A stretch of 64,000 nucleotides of DNA from Mesorhizobium terrae (GTDB lineage: Bacteria > Pseudomonadota > Alphaproteobacteria > Rhizobiales > Rhizobiaceae). This document shows positions 36,443-47,553 of the stretch, piece after piece. The notes below the pieces were generated by a model, which was not told where the DNA came from, made no database searches, and worked only from the letters and a program-made list of their open reading frames with translations. The stretch is from assembly GCF_008727715.1 (NCBI RefSeq), contig NZ_CP044218.1, forward strand, positions 3,737,501-3,801,500, in the 5' to 3' direction. Position numbers and translations under genes: made by a program. The first letter of the stretch is position 1, and each line of letters starts with the position of its first letter.

Positions 36443-37357
36443 TCAAACCACGACGCATTCGCGATTGCGCCGTTCGATGTGTAGATTGGCGGCCAGGAAG
36501 TCGATGAAAAGCCGCGTTTTGGCGAGCGGCAGGCGAGCGGCCGGCCAGATGACATGAACCGGGACCGCCGGTTGTTCAAACGCTTCGAGGATCACCTCGA
36601 TTGCGCCGCTGTCGACGAGATCCTGCACTTGCCAAAGCGGTACGCGGCCGATGCCAAGACCGACAGCGACGGCGGAATGGCTCGCCGCGGCGTTGTCGAG
36701 ATGCAGCCGTCCGCTCACCTTGACGGTCATCGGTCTGCCGCCATCCTGAAATTGCCATGCACCAGCGTCACGGTCGGTGTTGCGGAAAACGCATTGATGT
36801 TCCGCCAATTCACGCGGATGCCGTGGCCTGCCATATTTGTCGAAATAGGACGGAGCGCCGAAGACCACACGGCGCATGACACCGAGCCGGAGCGCCTTCA
36901 AGTCCGAATCCGGCAGCTCGCCAATGCGGATGGCAAGGTCGAGCCCTTCCTGGGCAAGATCGACGAAGCGGTTCGAGAGGCTGAGTTCGACCTCCACCTT
37001 GGGGTGCATTTCCATGAAGCGCGCGACGATGGGGATGAGATAGCTTGGCCCGAACAATTCCGGCCCGCCGATCTTGAGCAGCCCGGAAGGTTCGGCGCTG
37101 CGATTGCCTGCCTCGGCCCTGGCCTCGGCAATCTCCGAAAGTGCCGGTTTCACGCGGCGGTAGAAATCATATCCGGCTTCCGTGGGCTGCGCCTTGTGCG
37201 TGGTGCGGCGCACGAGCTCAACGCCAACGCTTTTTTCAAGAGCTGCCAGCGAACGGCTGACCGCCTGCAACGAGCGGCCGAGATGCCGGGCAGCGGCTGA
37301 AAGATTTCCGCGTTCCACGATTGCCAGGAACGCTTCGACATCACCAAACCGATCCAT
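36443..37357 (-). CDS. LysR family transcriptional regulator
   Basis: This is a 304-residue LysR-type regulator with an N-terminal winged helix (VERGNLSAAARHLGRSLQAV, about residues 13-32) and a substrate-binding-like domain from residue 90. It is divergent from the NmrA-like oxidoreductase gene 109 bp away and is its likely regulator. The gap holds the short inverted pair TCTC-N8-GAGA. The effector is unknown. Confidence 0.87.
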   Translation of the reverse strand: MDRFGDVEAFLAIVERGNLSAAARHLGRSLQAVSRSLAALEKSVGVELVRRTTHKAQPTEAGYDFYRRVKPALSEIAEARAEAGNRSAEPSGLLKIGGPELFGPSYLIPIVARFMEMHPKVEVELSLSNRFVDLAQEGLDLAIRIGELPDSDLKALRLGVMRRVVFGAPSYFDKYGRPRHPRELAEHQCVFRNTDRDAGAWQFQDGGRPMTVKVSGRLHLDNAAASHSAVAVGLGIGRVPLWQVQDLVDSGAIEVILEAFEQPAVPVHVIWPAARLPLAKTRLFIDFLAANLHIERRNRECVVV

Positions 37358-37466
37358 ACCGTTCTCCGATTTTCGAGAGACGGTATCACGAATTGGCCCT
37401 CTACCAACCGAAGGGCGAGAGACCGATGTTTCAGGACATGCGGATCCAATATGGAAGGAAAACGGG

Positions 37467-38360
37467 ATGTCCGATGTGAACAGGAAAACCGTGCTCGTGG
37501 TTGGCGCTTCCGGCCGCAGCGGCGGCTATGTCGCTGCCGAGCTTGCCCGGCGTGGCGTCATCGTGCGGGCGTTGGTGCGCAACGAGGCTGCCGCACATTC
37601 GGCGCGGAACAATGGCGCTTCCGAAATCGTGGACGGTGACCTGCGCGATGCCGAAAGCCTCGACGCTGCGCTCAGGGGTGTCCATGGCGTCTACTATGTC
37701 GGTCCACCTTTCGTAGCGGACGAACCGGCACTCGGCATCGCCATGGTGCATGCGGCGAAACGGGCAGGGGTGGGCAAGTTCGTGTTTTCTTCGGTCATTC
37801 ATCCGGCCAACGGACTGGCCAACCACGCCAGCAAATTGCCCGTCGAAGAGGCGCTGCTGCGCTCCAATCTCGACTACACCATTCTTTACCCCGCAACACT
37901 GTTCCAGAACATCGCGCCGGCGTGGCGAGCCATTGTCCGGGACAGTATGTTCGTCGAACCCTTTTCGAACACTGCGCGGCTGGCGCGGGTCGACTATCGC
38001 GATGTCGCCGAAGTGGCTGCCGAGGCTCTGACGGATGACCGGCTTGCCTATGGCTCCTTCGAGCTCGCCGCAGACGGTATGTACAACCGCGTCGAGATCG
38101 CCGCGATGATGAGCGCCGTGCTCGGACGCTCGATCGAGGCGGTGGAACGCAGTTTCGAGGAGTGGGCAGCTGTCGCCAGGCCGCCCTTTGAGGGGGAAGC
38201 GCTGCAGCAACTCGCGCGCGTGTTCGAATCCTATTCGGCCTTTGGTTCTGCGGGAAACAGCCTGACGCTGCGTACCATCCTCGGACGCGAACCACGCACG
38301 TTGCGCCAGTATTTCGAAGAGCTTGCTGCCGCCGAGCCTGGCGAGCCGATGCGGGCTTGA
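37467..38360 (+). CDS. NmrA-like NAD(P)-binding protein
   Basis: This is a 297-residue atypical SDR of the NmrA/azoreductase-like group. VLVVGASGRSGGYVAAELA at the N-terminus binds the nucleotide, and VFSSVIHPANG and HASKLPVEEALLRSNLDYTI follow in the family order. Such proteins sense or use NAD(P)H; no clear substrate can be named. The ATG at 37467 follows AAGGAAAACGGG. An open frame upstream to 37182 is antisense to the LysR gene and was not used. Confidence 0.83.
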   Translation: MSDVNRKTVLVVGASGRSGGYVAAELARRGVIVRALVRNEAAAHSARNNGASEIVDGDLRDAESLDAALRGVHGVYYVGPPFVADEPALGIAMVHAAKRAGVGKFVFSSVIHPANGLANHASKLPVEEALLRSNLDYTILYPATLFQNIAPAWRAIVRDSMFVEPFSNTARLARVDYRDVAEVAAEALTDDRLAYGSFELAADGMYNRVEIAAMMSAVLGRSIEAVERSFEEWAAVARPPFEGEALQQLARVFESYSAFGSAGNSLTLRTILGREPRTLRQYFEELAAAEPGEPMRA

Positions 38361-38443
38361 ACGGGCTGTTTATTCCATCACCACGTTCGTCCTCTGGCCC
38401 TGCCGAAGTTGCCTCTTGCCGGGGTTCGTCTGCTATCGTCTGA

Positions 38444-38461
38444 TGCTATCTGAGGATAGCA
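38444..38461. promoter_or_regulatory. Inverted repeat upstream of the SDR gene
   Basis: The 18-bp sequence TGCTATCTGAGGATAGCA has 7-bp arms and a 4-bp centre. A further copy of the arm, TGCTATC, lies just upstream at 38431-38437. It sits 46 bp before the SDR start and could be an operator. No regulator is known. Confidence 0.35.
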
Positions 38462-38507
38462 ACATGGCGGAGCCGTCCGGCTCGGCCGCATCGGAGAGGA
38501 GAAGGTA

Positions 38508-39212
38508 ATGGCGGTTCAGAAGGTGGCGGTGGTGACTGCCGGCGGCAGCGGCATGGGCGCGGCGGCGGCGCGCAAGCTGGCAGCGGACGGCTACAAGGTC
38601 GCGATCCTGTCCTCCTCCGGCAAGGGCGAGGCATTGGCCAAGGAACTGGGCGGCGTCGGCGTCACCGGCTCGAACCAGTCCAATGACGATCTCAAGCGGC
38701 TGGTCGACCTCGCCGTTTCGACCTGGGGCCGTATCGACGTGCTGGTCAACAGCGCCGGCCATGGCCCGCGCGCGCAGATCCTCGAGATCAGCGACGATGA
38801 CTGGCACAAGGGCCTCGACACCTATCTGATGAACGTCATCCGCCCGACGCGGCTGGTTGCGCCGGTGATGCAGAGGCAAAAGGCCGGCACCATCATCAAC
38901 ATCTCGACTGCCTGGACATTCGAGCCGAGCCCGATGTTTCCGACGTCGGCGGTCTTCAGGGCCGGACTTGCTTCCTTTACCAAGATCTTCGTCGAGGCCT
39001 ATTCCGGCGACAACATCCGCATGAACAATGTGCTGCCGGGCTGGATCGACAGCCTGCCGGCGACCGAAGAGCGGCGCGACAGCGTGCCCTTGAAGCGCTA
39101 CGGCACCAGCGAGGAAATCGCCGCTACCATCGCCTTCCTGGCCTCGGATGCCGCGGCATATATCACCGGCCAGAACATCCGCGTCGACGGCGGCGTGACA
39201 CGCTCGGTGTAG
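38508..39212 (+). CDS. SDR family protein with altered active site
   Basis: This is a 234-residue short-chain dehydrogenase/reductase. The cofactor motif TAGGSGMGAAAA, NSAG near residue 81 and the catalytic-Ser region NIST (residue 133) are present, and the tail FLASDAAAYITGQNIRVDGG is classic. The Tyr-x-x-x-Lys pair is not: by alignment with RAGLASFTK the positions read S147-A-V-F-R151. It may have shifted chemistry or only bind ligand. A strong GAGGAGAAGG site precedes the ATG. Confidence 0.85.
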   Translation: MAVQKVAVVTAGGSGMGAAAARKLAADGYKVAILSSSGKGEALAKELGGVGVTGSNQSNDDLKRLVDLAVSTWGRIDVLVNSAGHGPRAQILEISDDDWHKGLDTYLMNVIRPTRLVAPVMQRQKAGTIINISTAWTFEPSPMFPTSAVFRAGLASFTKIFVEAYSGDNIRMNNVLPGWIDSLPATEERRDSVPLKRYGTSEEIAATIAFLASDAAAYITGQNIRVDGGVTRSV

Positions 39213-39658
39213 TGGTGGCTGAACTTTCCATCGACGCGATCACCGCAGCCGTGGCGATTCTTCAAAGCGGCGATCGTTGCGCGGGAAAGTTGGAGCTTCA
39301 GCGGCTATGGAACGACGGCTTCGAGACCGATCCTTATCGCCGCTGTATCATCGCGCATTTTCTGGCCGATACAGAAGAAGATGTGGCCATGGAGCTTGCC
39401 TGGGACATCGCCGCTCTTGAGGCGGCGACAGGGAGGGCGGAGGGGGACGCGGATCCGCTGGCGCCGGCGCTTGCGAGCTTTCTTCCTTCGCTCCATCTCA
39501 ATGTGGGGGATGCGTATCGCCGAATCGGGAATCTTGAACAAGCCAGGTTTCATGCGAAAGCCGGCCTAAGGCGGGCCAGTGTTCTTGAGGAGAACGGCTA
39601 CGGTTCCATGATCAAGACCGGACTGGACAGGCTCCACATGCGAACCGAGGCGGACTGA
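39212..39658 (+). CDS. Hypothetical helical protein coupled to the SDR gene
   Basis: This is a 148-residue protein starting at a GTG that shares its first base with the SDR stop (a second GTG at 39215 is also possible). It is predicted helical, with a TPR-like pair in the C-terminal half (LNVGDAYRRIGNLEQARFHAKAGL). No enzymatic motif is seen. The overlap with the SDR gene suggests joint expression. Confidence 0.65.
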   Translation: MVAELSIDAITAAVAILQSGDRCAGKLELQRLWNDGFETDPYRRCIIAHFLADTEEDVAMELAWDIAALEAATGRAEGDADPLAPALASFLPSLHLNVGDAYRRIGNLEQARFHAKAGLRRASVLEENGYGSMIKTGLDRLHMRTEAD

Positions 39659-39714
39659 TCGTCTAAATTTTGCGGTGCGGTGGGATATCCGCCGGCGAGA
39701 ATGCAACTGAAACG

Positions 39715-40203
39715 CTATGCGACTTGTAGGATCCGGTCGACCGTTGCTTGAAGAGGACCGCTGGAATCGATTTCGTGGTCGGCGGACTCCCGAAGCAGCG
39801 GCTCGATCAGCTCGATCAGTTCGGCGATCTTGCGGCGCTCCTCCGCCACACCGCCGTAGCCACTCGACATGCGTGCCGACACGCGCTGCATGATCGTATC
39901 GATCGGCGCCGAAAGCAGAATCACGGTGTCGATCAGCGGGAAAAGCTCTCCCATGTTCTCAGCGCAGCCGCTGATGAAGAGCATGCCTTCACGCGGTTCG
40001 GAAAGCAGGGCCCGGACCTTGTCCAGCTGCCACACCCAATCCTTGCCATCTCCGGGTGTCAGCGTGTCGTCCGAGGCGGCGTCGATCCAGTGCGACCATT
40101 CGGGCGTGTCGAGATCGCAGGCGGCATAGCCACGCGCGCTAAGCTCTCCGATCGTCGCTGACTTTCCAGTTCCGGACATGCCGGTGATCAACACGCGCTT
40201 CAT
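39715..40203 (-). CDS. P-loop NTPase, shikimate/gluconate-kinase-like
   Basis: This is a 162-residue small kinase-like protein with Walker A GMSGTGKSA (residues 8-16) and a nucleoside-kinase-style ARM segment (VSARMSSGYGG near residue 113). It probably phosphorylates a small molecule or acts as an AAA-type ATPase; no substrate is evident. The ATG at 40203 begins MKRVLITG, the natural start of the fold; an upstream ATG at 40245 would add 14 poorly folded residues. It lies downstream of a GNAT gene on the same strand. Confidence 0.75.
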   Translation of the reverse strand: MKRVLITGMSGTGKSATIGELSARGYAACDLDTPEWSHWIDAASDDTLTPGDGKDWVWQLDKVRALLSEPREGMLFISGCAENMGELFPLIDTVILLSAPIDTIMQRVSARMSSGYGGVAEERRKIAELIELIEPLLRESADHEIDSSGPLQATVDRILQVA

Positions 40204-40244
40204 ATTTCTTCTCGAGGATATCGGTGGGTGGGTTGACGTCGGCA

Positions 40245-40712
40245 CTACGCTTCAAGCCGCTTCTTCATGTAGACCGTCGTGCCTTCCATATAGGCTTCGC
40301 GTCCGGTGATGATGTAGCCGAGCCGCTCATAGAGGGCGATGTTGGCCTCGAAGGCGGCATTGGTCAGCAATTGGATTTCCTTGCGGCCGGCCTCAACCGC
40401 CATCTCCTCGGCGTAGCGAAGCAGCGTCTTGCCGAACCCTTTGCCCTGATGGGCGGGCAGCACGCAGACATTCTCGATCCACAAATGATCGTCTTCCAGC
40501 GTCGTCTCAATTAGTCCGGCAACCTTAGGACCTTCATGGAGAAGGGTGAATTGGTGCTTCCGCAGCACCTCATCGTAGTCAGCCTTCATCGGGCTTGGCT
40601 CGCGGCCGATCACGGGAATCCACTTCGAATAGGCCGCGCGCACGATGTCGCGAACCAGCGCGACATCGTCCATCGTCGCTGCCCGGAATTGCAAAGCGGG
40701 TTCGTGCGGCAT
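40245..40712 (-). CDS. GNAT family N-acetyltransferase
   Basis: This is a 155-residue single-domain GNAT enzyme. Motif A is VLPAHQGKGFGKTLLRYAE near residue 85, followed by NIALYERLGYIITGRE, the usual cofactor-contact end. Substrate unknown. It lies between the P-loop gene and the YcaQ-like gene, all on the minus strand with short gaps. Confidence 0.85.
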   Translation of the reverse strand: MPHEPALQFRAATMDDVALVRDIVRAAYSKWIPVIGREPSPMKADYDEVLRKHQFTLLHEGPKVAGLIETTLEDDHLWIENVCVLPAHQGKGFGKTLLRYAEEMAVEAGRKEIQLLTNAAFEANIALYERLGYIITGREAYMEGTTVYMKKRLEA

Positions 40713-40727
40713 TCGGGTATTCTCTCC

Positions 40728-41942
40728 TCAGGCGGCTTTGGCCATTCCTGCCACATCGGCCAGGGCAGGGCCGAGATCGCCGGCCGGCGTGACCTCGATG
40801 CGTTCCAGGCCGAGCCAGCCCTGCATCTGCTTCAATTCCTCGAACAGTGCCTCGGCGGTGTTGGCCGGCGCGTGCGGCTCGGCATAGGCGGCATGCACGC
40901 GCAGCACACCGGCTGGCCGATCCGCCTTCACGTCGATGCGGCCGACGATCTTCTCTTCATGGAGGAAAGGCAGCACGTAATAGCCGTATTGCCGCTTTTC
41001 GGCCGGCGTGTAGATCTCGATGCGATAGCGGAAGTCGAACAGGTTCTCGGCGCGGCTGCGCTCGAACACCAACGGATCGAACGGAGCGAGCAGCGCGCGC
41101 GCTTCCACCTTGCGCGGCTGGCGGGCGTCCTTGTGCAGATAGGCCGGTTTGTCCCAACCCTCGACGCGCACCGGGATCAGTTCGCCGTCCTCGACCAGTT
41201 CCTCCAGCCGCGCCTTTGTGTCCTCCGGGGCAAGGCGGAAATAATCGCGCAGGCAGGCATAGGTGGCGACGCCATGAGCGCGGGCAGACATGCGCAACAG
41301 TTCGCGGTGCGCGTCCTCGGGCGAGGGGACGGGCAGGTCGCGCACGGCCTGTGGCAGCACGCGCTCGGGCAGGTCGTAGAGGCGCTCGAAGCCGCGGCGC
41401 GAATGGGTGGTGATGCGGCCGGCCCAGAACAGCCATTCGAAGGCATGCTTGGCCGCGCTCCAGCCCCACCAGCCGCCATTGCCCTTGTGGCCTTCGATTT
41501 CCGAGGCGGCGATCGGTCCGCGCGTTTCGACCTCGCGAAAGATCTCGTCGATGAGGTTGGCGTTCTGGCAGCCCCATTTGGCAAGGCCGGTATACATTTC
41601 CTCGCCGCGTTCGGCTCGCTCCATGCGCCAGCGCATCAAGGGATAGGTCTCGATCGGCAAGAGCGAGGCCTCGTGCGCCCAATATTCGAACAGCGCGCGC
41701 TTGCGGCCCGGCGCCATGGCTTCGTCGAGCAGCGACATCGGATAGGCGCCGAGGCGCGAATAGAGCGGCATGTAGTGGGCGCGCACCACCGCGCTGACAG
41801 AATCAATCTGCAACAGACCGGTGCGGGAAAGCACGCGGCCGAGATGGCGGCGGTCGGGCGTGGTACTTGGTCGCGGGTCGGCGAAACCCTGCGCCGCCAG
41901 GGCGATGCGACGCGCGGTCTTGAGCGAGATCTTGTCTTTCAT
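40728..41942 (-). CDS. YcaQ-family winged-helix DNA glycosylase
   Basis: This is a 404-residue protein of the YcaQ/HTH_42 family. Escherichia coli YcaQ is a glycosylase that unhooks DNA interstrand crosslinks, and its catalytic QxD motif is present here as LLQIDSVSAV near residue 42. RAHYMPLYSRLG and the winged-helix repeats (EVETRGPIAASEIEG, LRMSARAHGVATYACLRDYF) are typical. The ATG at 41942 (MKDKISLKTARR) fits better than an earlier in-frame start at 41993. Confidence 0.82.
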   Translation of the reverse strand: MKDKISLKTARRIALAAQGFADPRPSTTPDRRHLGRVLSRTGLLQIDSVSAVVRAHYMPLYSRLGAYPMSLLDEAMAPGRKRALFEYWAHEASLLPIETYPLMRWRMERAERGEEMYTGLAKWGCQNANLIDEIFREVETRGPIAASEIEGHKGNGGWWGWSAAKHAFEWLFWAGRITTHSRRGFERLYDLPERVLPQAVRDLPVPSPEDAHRELLRMSARAHGVATYACLRDYFRLAPEDTKARLEELVEDGELIPVRVEGWDKPAYLHKDARQPRKVEARALLAPFDPLVFERSRAENLFDFRYRIEIYTPAEKRQYGYYVLPFLHEEKIVGRIDVKADRPAGVLRVHAAYAEPHAPANTAEALFEELKQMQGWLGLERIEVTPAGDLGPALADVAGMAKAA

Positions 41943-42273
41943 CCTGACGGCATTCTGGCGGTTCGAGCTGGCCGCCAAGGGCGGCGATTCCACCCATGCT
42001 AGCAGGGTTTCGGCGCCAATCCTGTCAGGAGAGAAAAGTGGAGTAAAAAGTGAAGGAAATCAAATAGGAGCCGATCGGACCAGTTTTCCCGGATCAAGCG
42101 TCCACAGCCGCATTTTGGACAAGGTTTGACTTGCTTCGCCGGGAGCGCTGCGCTAACCGTCGCCGCATTGCAGCATGGGCCCCGTAAAACGGTTTAGCCG
42201 TTGAACACGCGCGCTTCCGCCCTAAGGTCTTGTGCTGTATCAGGTGGATAAGCCACCAACGGAAAGTCGCAGC
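41943..42273. promoter_or_regulatory. Upstream region of the nuo operon
   Basis: These 331 bp between the divergent YcaQ-like gene and nuoA hold no gene. They must contain the main nuo promoter. A small hairpin AACGG-TTTAG-CCGTT lies at 42188-42202. I cannot place the -35 and -10 boxes with confidence. Confidence 0.5.
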
Positions 42274-42639
42274 ATGAACGCACTCCTCAGTTCGTATCTG
42301 CCCATCGTCCTCTTCATCGGTGTGGCGCTGATCGTCGGCCTTGCCCTTATCGTGGCGCCTTTCCTTGTCGCCTACCGCAATCCCGACCCGGAAAAGCTGT
42401 CGGCTTACGAATGCGGTTTCAATTCCTTCGACGACGCCCGCATGAAGTTCGACATCCGCTTCTATCTGGTGTCGATCCTGTTCATCATCTTTGACCTGGA
42501 AGTGGCCTTCCTGTTCCCCTGGGCGGTGTCATTCGGTCAGATCGGCATGCTCGGCTTCTGGTCGATGATGGTTTTCCTGGGTGTGCTGACCATCGGCTTT
42601 GCTTATGAATGGAAGAAAGGAGCGCTGGAATGGGATTGA
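42274..42639 (+). CDS. nuoA: NADH-quinone oxidoreductase subunit A
   Basis: This is a 121-residue membrane subunit of complex I with three membrane segments. The conserved loop [20 protein letters not shown] lies at about residues 49-68, and [16 protein letters not shown] follows. It helps form the quinone-site entrance with NuoH and NuoJ. First gene of the operon; the end overlaps nuoB by 10 nt. Confidence 0.97.
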   Translation: MNALLSSYLPIVLFIGVALIVGLALIVAPFLVAYRNPDPEKLSAYECGFNSFDDARMKFDIRFYLVSILFIIFDLEVAFLFPWAVSFGQIGMLGFWSMMVFLGVLTIGFAYEWKKGALEWD

Positions 42640-43211
42640 ACGACAATTCCGGCACGCTCGTCGCGCCGCGGCCGAAGGGCATTCTCGACCCGAACACGGG
42701 CAAGCCGCTCGGGTCCAACGATCCCTTTTTCCTCGAGATCAACAATGAGCTCGCCGACAAGGGTTTCCTGGTCACCTCCAGCGAGGCGCTGATCACCTGG
42801 GCGCGCACCGGCTCGCTCATGTACATGACCTTCGGCCTGGCCTGCTGCGCGGTGGAGATGATCCACAGCGCCATGCCGCGCTATGACAGCGAGCGTTTCG
42901 GCATCGCGCCGCGCGCGTCTCCGCGCCAGTCCGACGTGATGATCGTCGCCGGCACGCTGACCAACAAGATGGCGCCCGCGCTGCGCAAGGTCTACGACCA
43001 GATGCCGGAGCCGCGCTACGTCATCTCGATGGGCTCCTGCGCCAATGGCGGCGGCTATTATCACTATTCCTATTCGGTGGTGCGCGGTTGCGACCGCGTG
43101 GTGCCGGTCGACATCTATGTGCCTGGCTGCCCGCCGACCGCCGAGGCGCTGCTCTACGGCCTGCTTCTTCTGCAGAAGAAGATCCGCCGCACCGGCACCA
43201 TCGAGCGGTGA
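42630..43211 (+). CDS. nuoB: NADH-quinone oxidoreductase subunit B
   Basis: This is a 193-residue subunit carrying the N2 4Fe-4S cluster that passes electrons to quinone. The cysteines are in [10 protein letters not shown] near residue 70, [11 protein letters not shown] near residue 135 and [12 protein letters not shown] near residue 165. The ATG at 42630 follows AAGGAGCGC and overlaps nuoA. Confidence 0.97.
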   Translation: MGLNDNSGTLVAPRPKGILDPNTGKPLGSNDPFFLEINNELADKGFLVTSSEALITWARTGSLMYMTFGLACCAVEMIHSAMPRYDSERFGIAPRASPRQSDVMIVAGTLTNKMAPALRKVYDQMPEPRYVISMGSCANGGGYYHYSYSVVRGCDRVVPVDIYVPGCPPTAEALLYGLLLLQKKIRRTGTIER

Positions 43212-43217
43212 TCGATC

Positions 43218-43823
43218 ATGAGTGAAGCCCTCAACGACCTTGCCGCCCATATCAAGGACAAGCTCGGCGCCACGGTGACCGACAGCGTGATCGCCTATGG
43301 CGAGCTGACCGTGACGGTCAACGCCGCCGACGTCGTCAAGGCGGCGACCTTCCTGCGCGACGACACCAAGTGCCAGTTCATCTCGTTCATCGACGTGTCC
43401 GGTGCCGATTACCCGTCGCGGGCACAACGCTTCGACGTTGTCTATCACCTGCTTTCGCCGAAGCAGAACCTGCGCGTGCGCCTGAAGGTCCTTGCCGACG
43501 AGGAGACGATGGTACCGTCGGTCACCGGCGTGTGGCCGGGTGCCGACTGGTTCGAGCGCGAGACCTACGATCTCTACGGCGTTCTGTTCTCCGGCCATCC
43601 GGACCTGCGCCGCATCCTCACCGACTACGGGTTCGAGGGCCATCCGCTGCGCAAGGATTTTCCGCTCACCGGTTTCGTCGAGGTTCGCTACGACGACGAA
43701 GCCAAGCGGGTGATCTACGAGCCGGTCGAGCTCAAGCAGGAATTCCGCAATTTTGACTTTTTGTCTCCCTGGGAAGGCACGGACTACGTGCTGCCGGGTG
43801 ATGAAAAAGCCAAGACGAACTGA
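43218..43823 (+). CDS. nuoC: NADH-quinone oxidoreductase subunit C
   Basis: This is a 201-residue peripheral-arm subunit. The family motif [20 protein letters not shown] lies near residue 113, with [14 protein letters not shown] after it. It is the separate form, not the NuoCD fusion found in enterobacteria. It sits 6 nt after nuoB. Confidence 0.96.
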   Translation: MSEALNDLAAHIKDKLGATVTDSVIAYGELTVTVNAADVVKAATFLRDDTKCQFISFIDVSGADYPSRAQRFDVVYHLLSPKQNLRVRLKVLADEETMVPSVTGVWPGADWFERETYDLYGVLFSGHPDLRRILTDYGFEGHPLRKDFPLTGFVEVRYDDEAKRVIYEPVELKQEFRNFDFLSPWEGTDYVLPGDEKAKTN

Positions 43824-43831
43824 GGCGCCCC

Positions 43832-45022
43832 ATGGCCGAGACCTCCGTCCGCAATTTCAACATCAACTTCGGTCCGCAGCATCCGGCCGCGCACGGCGTT
43901 CTGCGCCTCGTGCTGGAGCTGGACGGTGAAGTGGTCGACCGCGTCGATCCGCATATCGGCCTGCTTCATCGCGGCACCGAGAAGCTGATCGAGCAGAAGA
44001 CCTATCTGCAGGCCGTGCCCTATCTCGACCGGCTCGACTATTGCGCGCCGATGAACCAGGAGCATGCCTTCGCGCTCGCCGCCGAGAAGCTGCTCGGTAT
44101 CGAAGTGCCGAAGCGCGGCCAGCTGATCCGCGTGCTGTTTTCCGAAATCGGCCGCATCATGTCGCACATCCTCAATGTGACGACGCAGGCCATGGACGTT
44201 GGCGCGCTCACCCCGCCGCTGTGGGGCTTCGTCGAGCGCGAGAAGCTGATGGTGTTCTATGAACGCGCCTCCGGCTCGCGCATGCATGCCGCCTATTTCC
44301 GTCCGGGCGGCGTGCATCAGGACCTGCCGACCAAGCTGATCGAAGACATCGGCAAGTGGATCGACCCGTTCCTGAAGTCGATCGACGACCTTGACGCGCT
44401 GCTCACCCCCAACCGCATCTTCAAGCAGCGCAACGCCGACATTGGCGTGGTGTCGCTGGCCGATGCCTGGGCCTGGGGTTTCTCCGGCGTGATGGTGCGT
44501 GGCTCGGGCGCTGCGTGGGACCTGCGCAAGTCGCAGCCCTACGAGTGCTATTCGGAGCTCGACTTCGATATTCCGATCGGCAAGAACGGCGACTGCTACG
44601 ACCGCTACCTCATCCGCATGGAAGAGATGCGCCAGTCGGCCAGGATCATGCGCCAGTGTATCGACCTTCTGCTCGGCAAGGAAAGCACCGGTCCGGTGTC
44701 GAATGTCGACGGCAAGGTGGTGCCACCGAAGCGTGGCGAGATGAAGCGCTCGATGGAAGCGCTCATCCATCACTTCAAGCTTTACACCGAAGGTTATCGC
44801 GTGCCGGCCGGCGAGGTCTATGCGGCCGTCGAAGCGCCCAAGGGCGAGTTCGGCGTCTACCTGGTCTCCGACGGCACCAACAAACCCTACCGCTGCAAGC
44901 TGCGCGCGCCCGGTTTCGCGCATCTGCAGGCCATGGATTTCCTGTGTCGCGGCCACATGCTGGCCGATGTCACCGCCATCCTCGGCTCCCTCGACATCGT
45001 GTTTGGTGAGGTCGATCGCTAA
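43832..45022 (+). CDS. nuoD: NADH-quinone oxidoreductase subunit D
   Basis: This is a 396-residue 49-kDa-type subunit that lines the quinone pocket with Nuo[21 protein letters not shown] near the N-terminus holds the conserved quinone-site His, and [13 protein letters not shown] follows. Full length for an alphaproteobacterial NuoD. Its stop is directly followed by the nuoE start. Confidence 0.97.
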   Translation: MAETSVRNFNINFGPQHPAAHGVLRLVLELDGEVVDRVDPHIGLLHRGTEKLIEQKTYLQAVPYLDRLDYCAPMNQEHAFALAAEKLLGIEVPKRGQLIRVLFSEIGRIMSHILNVTTQAMDVGALTPPLWGFVEREKLMVFYERASGSRMHAAYFRPGGVHQDLPTKLIEDIGKWIDPFLKSIDDLDALLTPNRIFKQRNADIGVVSLADAWAWGFSGVMVRGSGAAWDLRKSQPYECYSELDFDIPIGKNGDCYDRYLIRMEEMRQSARIMRQCIDLLLGKESTGPVSNVDGKVVPPKRGEMKRSMEALIHHFKLYTEGYRVPAGEVYAAVEAPKGEFGVYLVSDGTNKPYRCKLRAPGFAHLQAMDFLCRGHMLADVTAILGSLDIVFGEVDR

Positions 45023-46144
45023 ATGTCAGTCCGTCGTCTCGCAGATGCCAGCGTCCAGCCAGCTTCCTTCGCCTTCAACAGGGCGAATGCGGCGTCGGCC
45101 AAGAAGTGGATCGCCAAATATCCGAAGGGCCGCGAGCAGTCGGCGATCATCCCGCTCCTGATGATTGCGCAGGAGCAGGAAGGCTGGGTCACCAAGGCCG
45201 CGATCGAATCGATCTGCGAGATGCTGGGCATGCCCTTCATTCGCGGGCTGGAAGTCGCCACCTTCTACACGCAGTATCAGCTGAAGCCGGTCGGCACGCG
45301 TGCCCACATCCAAGTTTGCGGCACCACGCCCTGCATGCTGCGCGGCTCGGAAGAGCTGATGGACGTCTGCCGTTCCAAGATCCATCACGACCAGTTCCAC
45401 ACCAATGAAACCGGCACGCTGTCGTGGGAAGAGGTCGAATGCCTCGGCGCTTGCGTCAACGCGCCGATGGTCATGATCTTCAAGGATACCTATGAGGATC
45501 TGACGCCGGAACGTCTGGCCGAGATCATCGACGCCTTCGAAGCGGGCAAGGGCGCGGATGTGCCGGTCGGCCCGCAGAACGGCCGTATATTCTCGGCGCC
45601 GATCAGCGGCTTCTCCGCGCTGGCTGACGAGAAGGCCATCCTCAAGACGACACGCGACAAGGAAGCCAAGGCGGCCGCGAAAGCCGCCAAGGAAGCACCG
45701 GCCGTTGCCGCCGAGCCAGCCAAGGTGGCCGAGCCGGCGAAGGTCGCAGCCGTGCCGAAGGCTCCCGCCAAGGCGAAGGCCGAAGCAAAGCCCGTCGCGA
45801 AGAAGACCGAGGCTGCGGCTGCGGCACCGAAAAAAGCAGCCGCGCCGGCCAAGCCCTCGCTCGATCACAAGGATCGGCCGAAGGGCATCGAGAAGCCGAC
45901 TGCGGTGGACGACCTCCAGCTCATCTCCGGCGTCGGGCCGAAGATCGAGGCGACGCTGCATGAATTGGGTATCTTCACCTACGCCCAGGTCGCGTCCTGG
46001 AAGAAGGCCGAACGCGTATGGGTCGACGGCTATCTTGCCTTCCACGGCCGCATCGAGCGCGAGGATTGGGTGAAGCAGGCCAAGGCGCTCGCCAAGGGCG
46101 GGGTCGAGGAATACATCCGCGTGTTCGGCAAGAAACCGGTCTGA
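45023..46144 (+). CDS. nuoE: NADH-quinone oxidoreductase subunit E with C-terminal helix-hairpin-helix extension
   Basis: This is a 373-residue subunit, much longer than the usual 160-200. Residues 1-200 are the normal thioredoxin-like 2Fe-2S domain (CGTTPC near residue 99 and CLGAC near residue 140). An Ala/Lys/Pro-rich linker (about 205-285) leads to a C-terminal domain (about 291-373) with the helix-hairpin-helix motif [18 protein letters not shown]. The same domain ends the protein encoded at 47554-48276, and similar tails occur on some rhizobial ribosomal proteins L21. It has no known role in complex I. Confidence 0.94.
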   Translation: MSVRRLADASVQPASFAFNRANAASAKKWIAKYPKGREQSAIIPLLMIAQEQEGWVTKAAIESICEMLGMPFIRGLEVATFYTQYQLKPVGTRAHIQVCGTTPCMLRGSEELMDVCRSKIHHDQFHTNETGTLSWEEVECLGACVNAPMVMIFKDTYEDLTPERLAEIIDAFEAGKGADVPVGPQNGRIFSAPISGFSALADEKAILKTTRDKEAKAAAKAAKEAPAVAAEPAKVAEPAKVAAVPKAPAKAKAEAKPVAKKTEAAAAAPKKAAAPAKPSLDHKDRPKGIEKPTAVDDLQLISGVGPKIEATLHELGIFTYAQVASWKKAERVWVDGYLAFHGRIEREDWVKQAKALAKGGVEEYIRVFGKKPV

Positions 46145-46154
46145 GGGACGATCA

Positions 46155-47459
<1,305 letters not shown>

Positions 47460-47474
47460 CAAGACAATGAGAGA

Positions 47475-47503
47475 ACAGGGGCGCAAGCCCTGCTGAACAG
47501 GAA
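47475..47503 (+). repeat. Spacer motif, copy 1 (nuoF to HhH-protein gap)
   Basis: The spacer holds GGGGCGCAAGCCCTGC followed by AACAGGAA. A closely similar motif lies in the nuoI-nuoJ gap at 52516-52543; by eye about 23 of 29 positions agree. The first half can fold as a small GCAA-capped hairpin. Confidence 0.4.
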
Positions 47504-47553
47504 ACGGCAGCAAGAGCAGGGCATACGGAACGAAGCGGCTTAGGAGGCCATCG

